Of a stretch of DNA of 64,000 bases, positions 24,294-32,941 are shown one piece after another; within the stretch, counting starts at the first letter, position 1; each line of letters opens with the position of its first letter. The stretch comes from CBDCGS01 sp965216915 (GTDB taxonomy: Bacteria > Pseudomonadota > Alphaproteobacteria > UBA828): contig CBDCGS010000007.1 in assembly GCA_965216915.1 (NCBI GenBank), positions 1-64,000 on the forward strand, read 5' to 3'. The position numbers and the translations under genes were made by a program. Under the pieces are notes generated by a model that worked only from the letters and a program-made list of their open reading frames with translations, was not told the DNA's origin and ran no database searches.

Positions 24294-25280
24294 ATGAAAA
24301 TCGTGATCACCGGGGGAACCGGCTTCCTGGGCTTGCGTCTCGCCCGCGCACTGCTGGCGCGGGGCTCTCTGATCGGTGCGTCCGGGTCGCCGGAAGCCAT
24401 CGATGCCATGGTGCTCTTCGATGCGGTCGCGCCCGGCACGCGGCCCGACGGGCTCGACGAGCGCGTGGAGATCGTGACCGGCGATATCACCGATCGGGCA
24501 CTCGTTTCGCGCCTGATCGCGGGCACCTCGGTCAGCGTGTTCCATTTCGCCTCGGTGGTCAGCGCCGGCGCCGAGCAGGATTTCGACCTCGCCCTCGAAG
24601 TCAATCTCACGGGCGGTCTCAATGTCCTCGAAGCCTGCCGCGCCAGCGACGGCCTGTCGCGCCTGGTGTTCACGAGCAGCATGGCGGTCTTCGGCGGCGC
24701 GGCCATGCCCGAGACCGTTGCGGACGACACCAAGATCACACCCCAGAGCACCTACGGCATGACCAAGGTGATCAACGAGCTTCTGGTCAACGATTACACG
24801 CGCAAGGGCTTCCTCGATGGCCGCGGCGCCCGGTTGCCGACGGTCATCATCCGCCCGGGCAAGCCCAACAAGGCGGCCTCCGGGTTCGCAAGCGGCCTGT
24901 TCCGCGAACCCCTCGCCGGGATCGACTGCGCTCTTCCGGTGCGCCGCGATACCCGCATGGTGGTGGGCGGCTACCGCACGATGGTCGATGGCATGATCGC
25001 GCTGCATGAAGCCGACCGCGCGGCACTTGGCGACGACCGCACGATCAATTTCCCGAACCTCACGGCCAGCGTCTCCGACATGGTCGCCGCGCTCGAGCGC
25101 GTCGCCGGTGATCGTGCCCTTGGCCGTATCACCGATGCGCCGGATCCCGCGATCCAAGCGATCTGCGGGACCTGGCCCGGCGAGGCGCGCGCCGATCGGG
25201 CGGCCGCATTGGGCCTGCCGCGCGACGCGGATCTCGACGGCATCGTCAGGGCCTATATCGAGGATTACGTCGACAGCTAG
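24294..25280 (+). CDS. denD: D-erythronate dehydrogenase-like (DenD), SDR epimerase family
   Basis: This extended short-chain dehydrogenase has 328 residues. It has nucleotide fold ITGGTGFLGLRLARAL, the active-site serine in VFTSSMAVFGG and the YxxxK motif in STYGMTKVINELLVNDY. The DenD-specific run VIIRPGKPNKAASGFASGLF is followed by REPLAG. DenD oxidises D-erythronate to 2-dehydro-D-erythronate with NAD+, and partners (DenK-type kinase, decarboxylase-aldolase) are not in the window. The TAG stop lies at the CTAG edge of repeat copy B. The nearby dehydrogenase, FAH protein and ABC ATPases fit acid-sugar uptake and use. Confidence 0.87.
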   Translation: MKIVITGGTGFLGLRLARALLARGSLIGASGSPEAIDAMVLFDAVAPGTRPDGLDERVEIVTGDITDRALVSRLIAGTSVSVFHFASVVSAGAEQDFDLALEVNLTGGLNVLEACRASDGLSRLVFTSSMAVFGGAAMPETVADDTKITPQSTYGMTKVINELLVNDYTRKGFLDGRGARLPTVIIRPGKPNKAASGFASGLFREPLAGIDCALPVRRDTRMVVGGYRTMVDGMIALHEADRAALGDDRTINFPNLTASVSDMVAALERVAGDRALGRITDAPDPAIQAICGTWPGEARADRAAALGLPRDADLDGIVRAYIEDYVDS

Positions 25281-25384
25281 CGCAAATCCCGAGCAGGTGG
25301 GAGCACCTGCGACGACGCATTTACGTCAATGCCCATGAGAGAGTGTCTGTCGCGTGCGCCTGAGTGAACGTGAATTGCTCTAAA
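25277..25384 (+). repeat. Dispersed CTAG-bounded repeat, copy B
   Basis: This 108-bp element starts at the CTAG holding the denD stop codon and ends near TTGCTCTAAA. It has CGAGCAGGTG-GGAG-CACCTGCGACG (central palindrome), then TTACGTCAATGCCCATGAGA and AACGTGAATTGCTCTA. It is the most diverged of the three copies, and its right end is TAAA instead of TAG. It separates denD from the convergent decarboxylase gene at 25413. Confidence 0.8.
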
Positions 25385-25412
25385 GAGCGCAGGCCGGCTC
25401 ACCCGGCGCGGA

Positions 25413-26024
25413 TCACAGCACGGCATCGGCCCCGAGGACGGCCACGCGGAAGCGATCCTTGAGAAAGGCGCCGTCGCGGGGCGGTAGCACGCGCGGCAGC
25501 GGTTCAGCGGCTACCTTGACGGCCGAGAACACGGGACCGGGCTCCTCCCGAATCGCCGGGATCGCTCGGTCGAGATCGGCGGCGTTGCGCACGGTGTGGG
25601 TCAGCGCGAAGCCGCAACCCGCCGCGACCGCGGCAAGGTCCGTCGTATGAGCCGTGTGGGTCGGCTGCATGCCGGTCTCGCCGTGTCGCTCATTGTCGAG
25701 CACGACAATGGCGAGGTTGGCGGGGCGCTGCGTCGCGATAGTCGCGAGGGCGCCGAGGCCCATCAGCATCTCGCCGTCGCCGGTGAGCACGACGACGCGC
25801 TCTTCAGGTTGCGCGAGCGCGAGACCGAGGCCGATCATCGCCGCGTTGCCCATCGCGCCCCACAGCGAAAAATGCCGTGGATTGTCGCCGAGCGCCGCGC
25901 AATCCCACGTCGCCGAGCCGAGCCCGGGGACCACAAGAATGTCGGGCCGGCTGCCGAGCAAGGTGGCGACGACCGCCCGGCGGCCGAGCGCGGTCTCGGG
26001 CTGCGCGCGTCGGTCCACCGTCAT
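25413..26024 (-). CDS. TPP-dependent decarboxylase, beta (TPP-binding) subunit; phosphonopyruvate/sulfopyruvate decarboxylase-like
   Basis: This 203-residue protein starts at ATG 26024 and corresponds to the C-terminal TPP-binding half of decarboxylases such as ComE or Ppd. It shows LVVPGLGSATWDC, SLWGAMGNAAMIGLGLALAQ, and the GDGEMLMGLGALATIATQ motif with the metal-binding GDG...N. It then has NLAIVVLDNERHGETGMQPT. The alpha half is the next gene upstream, overlapping by 4 nt. Such split enzymes decarboxylate 3-phosphonopyruvate or 3-sulfopyruvate. PhnW 7 kb away makes phosphonate metabolism attractive, but the substrate is not settled. Confidence 0.85.
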   Translation of the reverse strand: MTVDRRAQPETALGRRAVVATLLGSRPDILVVPGLGSATWDCAALGDNPRHFSLWGAMGNAAMIGLGLALAQPEERVVVLTGDGEMLMGLGALATIATQRPANLAIVVLDNERHGETGMQPTHTAHTTDLAAVAAGCGFALTHTVRNAADLDRAIPAIREEPGPVFSAVKVAAEPLPRVLPPRDGAFLKDRFRVAVLGADAVL

Positions 26025-26542
26025 TCCCCGCCCCCGAAATCCTTGGCGCCGATCACGCGCTGCCCGATCAGCACGGCGATCGCCGCCTGATTCTCGAATG
26101 CGAGCACGGCTGCCGCGGCGACGGTCTCGTAGGTGTCGGCGGCATCGTCGACGCGCAAGACGGTTACACCCGAGGTCTCGAGGTGGGTGGCCGCGGTCTG
26201 ACCCATGGGGAGTTGCCAGGGATTGGTCTCGCCCCATTCGCCGCGCATCGTCACGATCGTGAGGAACGGAAACCGGCCGGTGCGGATGAGCGAGAGCGCG
26301 TTCATGCAATTGCCGACGCCGCTGGATTGCATCAGCAGCGCACCGCGCACGCCACCGAGCCAGGCACCCGCGAGCAAGCCGGCGCCCTCCTGCTCGTGGG
26401 ACAGAAGGACGCAGCGCATTGCGTCGTCTCGTTCGCAAAGACTGAGCAGCGTGCTCAGGCCGGCATCCGGAACGTAACCGACCTGGCCGACCGACGCGTC
26501 CGAGAGCGCGCGGTAGGCGTCTTCACCCCAACTCGCAGCCAT
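26021..26542 (-). CDS. TPP-dependent decarboxylase, alpha (PYR domain) subunit; phosphonopyruvate/sulfopyruvate decarboxylase-like
   Basis: This 173-residue protein has the PYR-domain features of ComD/Ppd-alpha: VPDAGLSTLLSLCE, then CVLLSHEQEGAGLLAGAWLG with the conserved catalytic glutamate. After that it has ALLMQSSGVGNCMNALSLIR and FLTIVTMRGEWGETNPWQ. It ends in FENQAAIAVLIGQRV. It forms the active site with the TPP subunit encoded directly downstream (4-nt overlap). Both lie on the minus strand, facing the convergent denD across repeat copy B. Confidence 0.85.
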   Translation of the reverse strand: MAASWGEDAYRALSDASVGQVGYVPDAGLSTLLSLCERDDAMRCVLLSHEQEGAGLLAGAWLGGVRGALLMQSSGVGNCMNALSLIRTGRFPFLTIVTMRGEWGETNPWQLPMGQTAATHLETSGVTVLRVDDAADTYETVAAAAVLAFENQAAIAVLIGQRVIGAKDFGGGE

Positions 26543-26594
26543 GGCTGGCGTCGACGGTCGCGTGGCGTCTCGGTGAACCGTGCCGGCGTCGGTT

Positions 26595-26915
26595 CTATTC
26601 GGCCGCGAGTTGCTCGACCGCCTCGCTCAGCAGCCGCTCCATCTCGTGGCGCACCTTGTGCTCGTCGATATCGAGTCCCTTTTCCTGCAGATCGCCGAGC
26701 ACCTTGCGCAGAACGTCATCGTCGCCGGGCTCGTCGAAATCGGCGACCACGACTTGCTTCGCATAGGCCTCGGCATCAGCACCCTCGATGCCCATTTGCC
26801 CGGCCGCCCACAAGCCGAGCAGCTTGTTGCGCCGCGCGACCGCTTTGAACTGGAATTCCTGGTCATGCCTGAACTTCGCCTCAGCGGCCTTCTTGCGATC
26901 CTCGAACGCGGTCAT
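26595..26915 (-). CDS. ATPase inhibitor subunit zeta (DUF1476)
   Basis: This 106-residue protein has the F1-ATPase inhibitor zeta family sequence, an alphaproteobacterial hallmark. It starts MTAFEDRKKAAEAKFRHDQE, then FKAVARRNKLLGLWAAGQMG, AEAYAKQVVVADFDEPGDDD and a final four-helix stretch. Zeta inserts its N-terminus into F1-ATPase to block ATP hydrolysis. It stands alone between the decarboxylase pair and the NRDE gene, unlinked to atp genes. The family is highly recognisable. Confidence 0.93.
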   Translation of the reverse strand: MTAFEDRKKAAEAKFRHDQEFQFKAVARRNKLLGLWAAGQMGIEGADAEAYAKQVVVADFDEPGDDDVLRKVLGDLQEKGLDIDEHKVRHEMERLLSEAVEQLAAE

Positions 26916-27041
26916 GCTCGTGCTCCTTGGTGTGGGGTCGACCCGGTGAACGATCGGCGCCGCATTCTGCCAAAGTGGCTTGGCCCGGTCTATCCTAGGC
27001 GCCGCTGCGTCACCATTGTTTCACTGTCAAAGATGGGGCCT

Positions 27042-27788
27042 ATGTGCACCGTTGTCATCCTGCGGCGACCCGGCCACGCTTGGCCGCTCCTCCTCGCGGC
27101 GAATCGCGACGAGGCGCTCGGCCGGCCCTGGCGCAAGCCCGACCGGCATTGGCCCGACAGGCCGAATGTGATCGCCGGGCTGGACGAGGATGCGGGCGGC
27201 AGCTGGTTGGGGATGAACGACGAGGGCGTGGTCGCGGCGGTGCTCAACCGGAGCGGCTCCCTCGGTCCGGCCCCCAACAAACGGTCCCGCGGCGAGCTGG
27301 TGTTGGACGCGCTGGATCACGCGGATGCGGGCAGCGCCGCCGAAGCGCTCGCCGACTTGGACGGCCGCAGCTATCGGTCGTTCAACCTGGTGGTCGCGGA
27401 TTCTGCGGAGGCGTTTTGGCTGCGCCACGATGGCACCGCCCGGCTCCGCTTCCAGGCACTTCCCGCCGGGATCAGCATGCTCACAGCGCACGAACTCAAC
27501 GATCCGCGCTCGCCCCGCACCACCACCTATCTTCCGCGGTTTCGCGCCGCCCCGGTGCCGAGTCCCGATACGGAAGAATGGCAGGCCTGGCAGGCGTTGC
27601 TCGCGAGCACCGATCGGAACGGGGGCGGGCCGGGCGACGCGATGTGCGTCGAACCGACGGGTGGTTTTGGCACGGTCAACGCCTCGCTCATCGCCGTGCC
27701 GCCTGCGGAACGGCATCGGCAGACGCCGATCTGGCTGTTCTCAGACGGTCCTCCAAACAGAAATAATTTCGTAAAAACAAATCTTTGA
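27042..27788 (+). CDS. NRDE family protein (TANGO2-like)
   Basis: This 248-residue member of the NRDE/TANGO2 family has MCTVVILRRPGHAWPLLLAA followed by the name-giving NRDE (residues about 21-24). It continues with GGSWLGMNDEGVVAAVLNRS and a C-terminal GTVNASLIAVPP. In this Ntn-hydrolase-like family Cys2 is the expected nucleophile, so ATG 27042, which places Cys directly after Met, is preferred over the in-frame ATG at 27033. TANGO2 relatives have been linked to heme or lipid handling; the bacterial role is uncertain. The 3' end is AT-rich (AACAGAAATAATTTCG), unlike the rest of the gene. Confidence 0.85.
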   Translation: MCTVVILRRPGHAWPLLLAANRDEALGRPWRKPDRHWPDRPNVIAGLDEDAGGSWLGMNDEGVVAAVLNRSGSLGPAPNKRSRGELVLDALDHADAGSAAEALADLDGRSYRSFNLVVADSAEAFWLRHDGTARLRFQALPAGISMLTAHELNDPRSPRTTTYLPRFRAAPVPSPDTEEWQAWQALLASTDRNGGGPGDAMCVEPTGGFGTVNASLIAVPPAERHRQTPIWLFSDGPPNRNNFVKTNL

Positions 27789-27945
27789 AGATCAATTCTC
27801 ATAAGTTACGTTGATTCGTGATCGCTCCGCCGCAACCGCGCAGCCGATTGTCTTGAGCCGATGATTTGACTATGTTTTGGAACACCGAGCCACGGTATTG
27901 CGTGGCTCGATCGCCCGAGCGTTTTCCGCTCCTGAGGAGCCCACA

Positions 27946-28713
27946 ATGTCCCGTCGCAGGCGTATCTACGAAGGCAAGGGAAAGGTCCTCTACGAGGGCC
28001 CCGAACCGGGGACCCTGGTGCAGTATTTCAAGGACGACACCACCGCTTACAACAACAAGAAACACGCCGTGATCACCGGCAAGGGCGTCCTGAACAATCG
28101 TATCTCCGAGCACTTGATGGCGCGCCTCAACGAGATCGGTGTGCCGACCCATTTCATGCGCCGCCTCAACATGCGCGAGCAATTGATTCGAGAGGTGGAG
28201 ATCATTCCGATCGAGGTTGTGATCCGGAACTTCGCCGCCGGCTCGCTCGCCAAGCGACTCGGAATCAAGGAGGGGACGCAGCTCCCCCGCTCGATCGTCG
28301 AGTATTATTACAAGAACGATGAGCTCGACGATCCGCTTGTGTCGGAGGAGCACATCACCGCGTTCGGCTGGGCGACCCCGCAGGAGCTCGACGACATGCT
28401 GTCGATGTCTCTGCGGATCAACGACTTCCTGAGCGGCTTATTCTACGGCATCGGGATTCGCCTGGTCGACTTCAAGCTCGAGTTCGGGCGGCTCTGGCAC
28501 GGCGACGACCTGCGCATCGTGCTGGCCGACGAAATCAGCCCCGACAGCTGCCGGTTGTGGGACTTGGAGACCGACGAGAAGCTCGACAAGGATCGATTCC
28601 GCCGGGATCTCGGGCGCGTCGCCGAGGCCTATCAGGAGGTTGCGCAGCGGCTCGGGATCATGCCCGAAGCCGGCGTGCGCGAGTTCTCCCACGGCAACGG
28701 CGCGACAGAGTGA
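27946..28713 (+). CDS. purC: Phosphoribosylaminoimidazole-succinocarboxamide synthase (SAICAR synthetase)
   Basis: This 255-residue enzyme condenses CAIR with aspartate using ATP in purine synthesis. It has RRIYEGKGKVLYEGPEPGTL, FKDDTTAYNNKKHAVITGKG, EIIPIEVVIRNFAAGSLAKR, and the SAICAR signature VDFKLEFGRLWHGDDLRIVL then ADEISPDSCRLWD. TGAGGAG at 27933-27938 precedes ATG 27946, which rules out the longer frame from 27877. It is the first gene of purC-purS-purQ-purL. The 157-nt leader 27789-27945 is somewhat AT-rich and probably holds the promoter. Confidence 0.96.
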   Translation: MSRRRRIYEGKGKVLYEGPEPGTLVQYFKDDTTAYNNKKHAVITGKGVLNNRISEHLMARLNEIGVPTHFMRRLNMREQLIREVEIIPIEVVIRNFAAGSLAKRLGIKEGTQLPRSIVEYYYKNDELDDPLVSEEHITAFGWATPQELDDMLSMSLRINDFLSGLFYGIGIRLVDFKLEFGRLWHGDDLRIVLADEISPDSCRLWDLETDEKLDKDRFRRDLGRVAEAYQEVAQRLGIMPEAGVREFSHGNGATE

Positions 28714-28723
28714 TGCGCGCGGC

Positions 28724-28966
28724 GTGAAGGCGAAGATCCACATCACCCTCAAACCCGGCGTGCTCGACCCGCAGGGCAAGGCGATCGCGCGCGCGTTGAG
28801 CGCGCTCGGCTTTGACGGGGTGAACGGCGTGCGGCAAGGTAAGTTTCTGGAGCTTGAGCTCGCCGGCAGCGATCCTGATGCCGCCCGCCAACAAGCGGAC
28901 GAGATGTGCACCAAGCTCCTCGCCAACACCGTGATCGAGACCTACGCGATCGAGATCGAGCCGTGA
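28724..28966 (+). CDS. purS: Phosphoribosylformylglycinamidine synthase subunit PurS
   Basis: This 80-residue protein is required with PurQ and PurL to make FGAM from FGAR, where it bridges the two larger subunits. It starts at GTG 28724 with KAKIHITLKPGVLDPQGKAI and continues ALGFDGVNGVRQGKFLELEL, then ADEMCTKLLANTVIETYAIE, the full PurS pattern. It follows purC by 10 nt. Confidence 0.95.
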   Translation: MKAKIHITLKPGVLDPQGKAIARALSALGFDGVNGVRQGKFLELELAGSDPDAARQQADEMCTKLLANTVIETYAIEIEP

Positions 28967-29012
28967 GGAAACCGGTCCGCGACGGCTCTCGTCCGGCCGC
29001 CGGACCCCTCCC

Positions 29013-29702
29013 ATGAAGGCCGCCGTCATCGTCTTTCCCGGATCGAATTGCGACCGCGACGTCCGTGTTGCGCTCGAAGCGAGCACGGGGCGGGCGCCCG
29101 CGATGGTGTGGCATGGCGAAACCGAGCTGCCGGCTGTCGACCTCATCGTGCTGCCGGGCGGCTTCTCCTATGGGGACTATCTGCGCTCGGGCGCGATGGC
29201 CGCGCAGTCGCCGGTGATGCGCGGCGTTCGTGACCGCGCGGATGCGGGCGTGGCGGTGCTCGCGATCTGCAACGGCTTCCAGATCGCGACGGAAACCGAC
29301 CTCCTGCCCGGCGCGCTGATGCCCAACGAGACCCTGCGGTTCGTGTGCAAGGATGTGCATCTGCGAGTCGAGACGGCCGAATCACCCTTCACCTGTCATT
29401 ACCGCACGGAGCAGGTGGTGCGCATGCCGGTCGCCCATCGAGACGGCAACTACTTCGCCGATGAGGCCACGCTCGATCGGCTCGAGGGCGAAGCCCGCGT
29501 CGCCTTTCGCTATGTGAACGCGGCCGGCGACCGCGCGGACGGCGCGAACCCCAACGGCTCGGCGCGCGACATCGCCGGCATCCTCGACGAGCGCCGGCGC
29601 GTGCTCGGCTTGATGCCGCACCCCGAGCGCCTCGCCGATCCGGCCCTCGGCGGCACGGACGGCAGGCGCATGTTCGACGGCCTCATCGAGGCGCTCTCAT
29701 GA
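29013..29702 (+). CDS. purQ: Phosphoribosylformylglycinamidine synthase, glutaminase subunit
   Basis: This class I glutamine amidotransferase of 229 residues supplies ammonia to PurL. It has the N-terminal AAVIVFPGSNCDRDVRVALE, LPGGFSYGDYLRSGAMAA, the nucleophile elbow VLAICNGFQIATE, and the C-terminal histidine-glutamate pair in LMPHPERLADP. ATG 29013 follows purS by 46 nt and the end overlaps purL by 4 nt, as expected for partners of one complex. Confidence 0.96.
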   Translation: MKAAVIVFPGSNCDRDVRVALEASTGRAPAMVWHGETELPAVDLIVLPGGFSYGDYLRSGAMAAQSPVMRGVRDRADAGVAVLAICNGFQIATETDLLPGALMPNETLRFVCKDVHLRVETAESPFTCHYRTEQVVRMPVAHRDGNYFADEATLDRLEGEARVAFRYVNAAGDRADGANPNGSARDIAGILDERRRVLGLMPHPERLADPALGGTDGRRMFDGLIEALS

Positions 29703-31939
29703 CCGTGCACCTTGCACCCGACCCCGCCATCACCGATGCGCTCGTTGCCGACCACGGTCTCACGCCCGAAGAATACGCCGCAATCCGGTCTCATCTCGGT
29801 CGCACGCCCAACCTGACCGAGCTCGGTATTTTCTCGGTCATGTGGAGCGAGCACTGCTCCTACAAGTCGTCCCGCATATGGCTCAAGACGCTGCCGACCG
29901 AGGCGCCTTGGGTGATCTGCGGGCCGGGTGAGAACGCCGGCGTGGTCGACATCGGCGATGGCCAAGCCGCCATCTTCAAGATGGAGAGCCACAACCACCC
30001 ATCCTTCATCGAACCCTATCAGGGCGCTGCAACCGGCGTCGGCGGCATCTTGCGCGACGTGTTCACGATGGGGGCGCGGCCGGTCGCCTCGCTCAATGCG
30101 CTCCGCTTCGGCGCCCCCGATCACCCGAGAACGCGCCATCTCGTCGCGGGCGTCGTCGCCGGCATCGGCGGCTACGGCAATTGCGTCGGCATCCCGACCG
30201 TCGGTGGCGAGTGCACGTTCCACCCCGCCTATGACGGCAACAATCTGGTCAACGCGATGTCGGTCGGCCTCGCGCAGACCGACCGGATCTTCTATGCCGC
30301 CGCCGAGGGCGCGATCGGCCATCCGGTGATCTACGCGGGCGCCAAAACCGGGCGCGACGGCATCCATGGGGCGACCATGGCGTCTGCCGAGTTCGATGCC
30401 GAGTCGGAGGAGAAGCGGCCGACCGTGCAGGTGGGCGATCCCTTCACCGAGAAACTCCTGCTCGAAGCCTGCCTCGAGCTCATGGCCACCGATGCGATCA
30501 TCGCGATTCAGGACATGGGGGCCGCCGGGCTCACCTGCTCGTCGGTGGAGATGGCCGACAAGGGGCACGCGGGCATCGCGCTGAATTTGGATGCCGTCCC
30601 CGTGCGCGAAGTCGGGATGACGCCCTACGAGATCATGCTCTCGGAGAGCCAGGAGCGCATGCTCATGGTGCTGCGCCCCGGCAGCGAGGAGGTGGCGCAC
30701 GCGATCTTCGACAAATGGGGCGTTGATTCGGCGGTGGTCGGAGAGATCACCGACACCGGCCGGCTCACGCTCGAGACCGGCGGGCAGGCGGTGGCCGACA
30801 TCCCGATCAGCCCTTTGGTGCATGCCGCGCCCGTCTACGAGCGACCCTACGTGTTGACGCCGCCGGTCCCTGCGTTCGACCCAACCAGCGTTGCGAGTGC
30901 GCACCCGCCGCCGCTCGAGGCCCTGACGCGTCTGCTCGGCGCGCCCGATCTCTGCTCGAAACGCTGGATTTGGGAGCAATACGATCACATGGTGATGGCC
31001 GACACCGTGCAGCGTCCGGGCGGCGATGCCGCCGTGGTGCGCGTGCACGGCACTAACAAGGGACTCGCCGTCACCACCGATTGCACGCCGCGCTATTGCG
31101 CGGCGGATCCGCGCATGGGTGGCATGCAGGCCGTCGCCGAGGCGTGGCGCAACTTGACGGCTGTCGGGGCCCGGCCGCTCGCGATCACTGATTGCCTCAA
31201 TTTCGGCAATCCGGAGCGGCCGGCCGTGATGGGCCAGTTCGTCGGCTGCATCGAGGGGATGGCGGCGGCGTGCGCGGCCCTCGCGTTCCCGGTCGTCTCG
31301 GGCAATGTCTCGTTCTACAACGAGACCGAGGGCCGCGGCATCCTGCCGACACCGGCGATCGGCGGCCTCGGCCTCATCGACGATCTCTCGACCATGGTCG
31401 GCCCCGCGCTCCGCGCCCCCAACGAGATGCTGTGGCTGCTCGGGTCGACCCGAGGCCATCTCGGCTGCTCGCTCTATTTGCGCGACATCCTCGGCCGCGA
31501 AGAGGGTGCGCCGCCGCCGGTCGACGTTGAGGCCGAGCGTCGGACCGGTGACTTCGTGCGCGCCGAGATCGGTGCGGGCCACATCAGCGCCTGCCACGAC
31601 GTTGCCGACGGGGGCATCTTGGTGGCCGTCGCCGAGATGATCCTCGCGGCATGGGCGGAAGGCCGTGAGATCGGCGCGTCCGTCACGCCGCCGGATGATG
31701 TTGCCGCGTTGGATGCGTGGCTCTTTGGCGAGGATCAGGGCCGCTATGTGGTCAGCGTGCCGGCGCAGGCGCGTGCGGCGTTTCAACGAGCCGCTGCGGA
31801 CGGCGAAATACCAATATTGCCCATAGGGTTAAGCGGGGGCCCCGGATTGACACTCGCGGGCGCAGGTGCCATATCCGTAGCCGAGCTGCAGCGAACACAC
31901 GAACGCTGGCTACCCAGCTACATGGGCGGGGACGCATAA
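29699..31939 (+). CDS. purL: Phosphoribosylformylglycinamidine synthase, synthase subunit
   Basis: This 746-residue small-type PurL works with PurS and PurQ. It has ELGIFSVMWSEHCSYKSSRI, the nucleotide-binding stretch VCGPGENAGVVDIGDGQAA and FKMESHNHPSFIEPYQGAAT, followed by GVGGILRDVFTMGARPVA. The second repeat has VTTDCTPRYCAADPRMGGMQ and later GHISACHDVADGGILVAVAE. The length is right for the PurSQL type (the large type is about 1,300 residues). It overlaps purQ by 4 nt. The 3' 100 bases are slightly AT-richer. Confidence 0.97.
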   Translation: MTVHLAPDPAITDALVADHGLTPEEYAAIRSHLGRTPNLTELGIFSVMWSEHCSYKSSRIWLKTLPTEAPWVICGPGENAGVVDIGDGQAAIFKMESHNHPSFIEPYQGAATGVGGILRDVFTMGARPVASLNALRFGAPDHPRTRHLVAGVVAGIGGYGNCVGIPTVGGECTFHPAYDGNNLVNAMSVGLAQTDRIFYAAAEGAIGHPVIYAGAKTGRDGIHGATMASAEFDAESEEKRPTVQVGDPFTEKLLLEACLELMATDAIIAIQDMGAAGLTCSSVEMADKGHAGIALNLDAVPVREVGMTPYEIMLSESQERMLMVLRPGSEEVAHAIFDKWGVDSAVVGEITDTGRLTLETGGQAVADIPISPLVHAAPVYERPYVLTPPVPAFDPTSVASAHPPPLEALTRLLGAPDLCSKRWIWEQYDHMVMADTVQRPGGDAAVVRVHGTNKGLAVTTDCTPRYCAADPRMGGMQAVAEAWRNLTAVGARPLAITDCLNFGNPERPAVMGQFVGCIEGMAAACAALAFPVVSGNVSFYNETEGRGILPTPAIGGLGLIDDLSTMVGPALRAPNEMLWLLGSTRGHLGCSLYLRDILGREEGAPPPVDVEAERRTGDFVRAEIGAGHISACHDVADGGILVAVAEMILAAWAEGREIGASVTPPDDVAALDAWLFGEDQGRYVVSVPAQARAAFQRAAADGEIPILPIGLSGGPGLTLAGAGAISVAELQRTHERWLPSYMGGDA

Positions 31940-31957
31940 GGAGGCGAGGAGCGGCGC

Positions 31958-32200
31958 ATGCCAATGGACGCGCGTGAGATCGAGTCGCTGATCCAGCAGG
32001 CGATCCCGGACGCTCAGGTCCACATCGACGATCTGCGTGGCGACGGCGATCACTATGCGGCGCACGTGACCTCGGCGACCTTCAAGGGCAAAACCCGCGT
32101 CCAGCAACATCAGATGGTCTACAAGGCGCTCCGCGGCCGCATGGGAGACGAGCTTCATGCGCTCGCTCTGCAAACCGCCGTGCCCGACGACGCCTCTTGA
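31958..32200 (+). CDS. BolA family protein
   Basis: This 80-residue BolA-like protein has PMDAREIESLIQQAIPDAQV, the H-containing HYAAHVTSATFKGKTRVQQH and the QMVYKALRGRMGDELHALAL helix. BolA proteins bind [2Fe-2S] clusters with a CGFS glutaredoxin partner, whose gene follows directly 19 nt later. AAGGAGG lies before ATG 31958; the ATG at 31964 is also possible. The pairing with grxD supports iron-sulfur or iron homeostasis. Confidence 0.93.
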   Translation: MPMDAREIESLIQQAIPDAQVHIDDLRGDGDHYAAHVTSATFKGKTRVQQHQMVYKALRGRMGDELHALALQTAVPDDAS

Positions 32201-32219
32201 CGAGAAAGGAAGGTCATCC

Positions 32220-32572
<353 letters not shown>

Positions 32573-32576
<4 letters not shown>

Positions 32577-32923
32577 GCGCTGCCGCCGGGTCGCCCGGTC
32601 CCATCACCGGCTACCACGCCCACATCTACTACGACGAGGCGAGCAGGACGAGCGCGGCGGAACTTCGCACCGCTCTAGTCGCGCGCTTCGTGATCCGTGT
32701 CGGACGTTGGCGGGACGAGCCCGTCGGGCCGCATCCGCAAGCGATGTTTCAGATCTCGTTCGCGCCCGACCAGTTTTCAGAGGTCGTCCCGTGGCTGATG
32801 TTGCACCACGGCCCGCATGCGGTCCTGATCCATCCCGAAACCGGCGACGACCTCGCCGATCATCGCGACTATCCGCTCTGGCTTGGAACGCGCTTGCCGC
32901 TCGACTTTAGCCTCTTCGAGTGA
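32573..32923 (+). CDS. DOPA 4,5-dioxygenase family protein with probable CTG start
   Basis: This protein of about 116 residues is DOPA_dioxygenase-like. It has ITGYHAHIYYDEASRTSAAE, then VGRWRDEPVGPHPQAMFQIS, VVPWLMLHHGPHAVLIHPE and TGDDLADHRDYPLWLGTRLP. The conserved N-terminal GYHAHIYYD needs a start before position 32610, but the only in-frame candidate of the usual kinds there is CTG 32573, overlapping the grxD stop. The first GTG (32690) would remove the metal-binding histidines. Either CTG is used with translational coupling or the start is lost. The physiological substrate is unknown. Confidence 0.78.
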
Positions 32924-32941
32924 GGCCGGCGCGGCGTCTGG

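Noticed and set aside
29510..31786. A 758-codon open frame on the minus strand
   Set aside because: Antisense to purL, with no motif; codon bias of the + frame explains the absence of stops.
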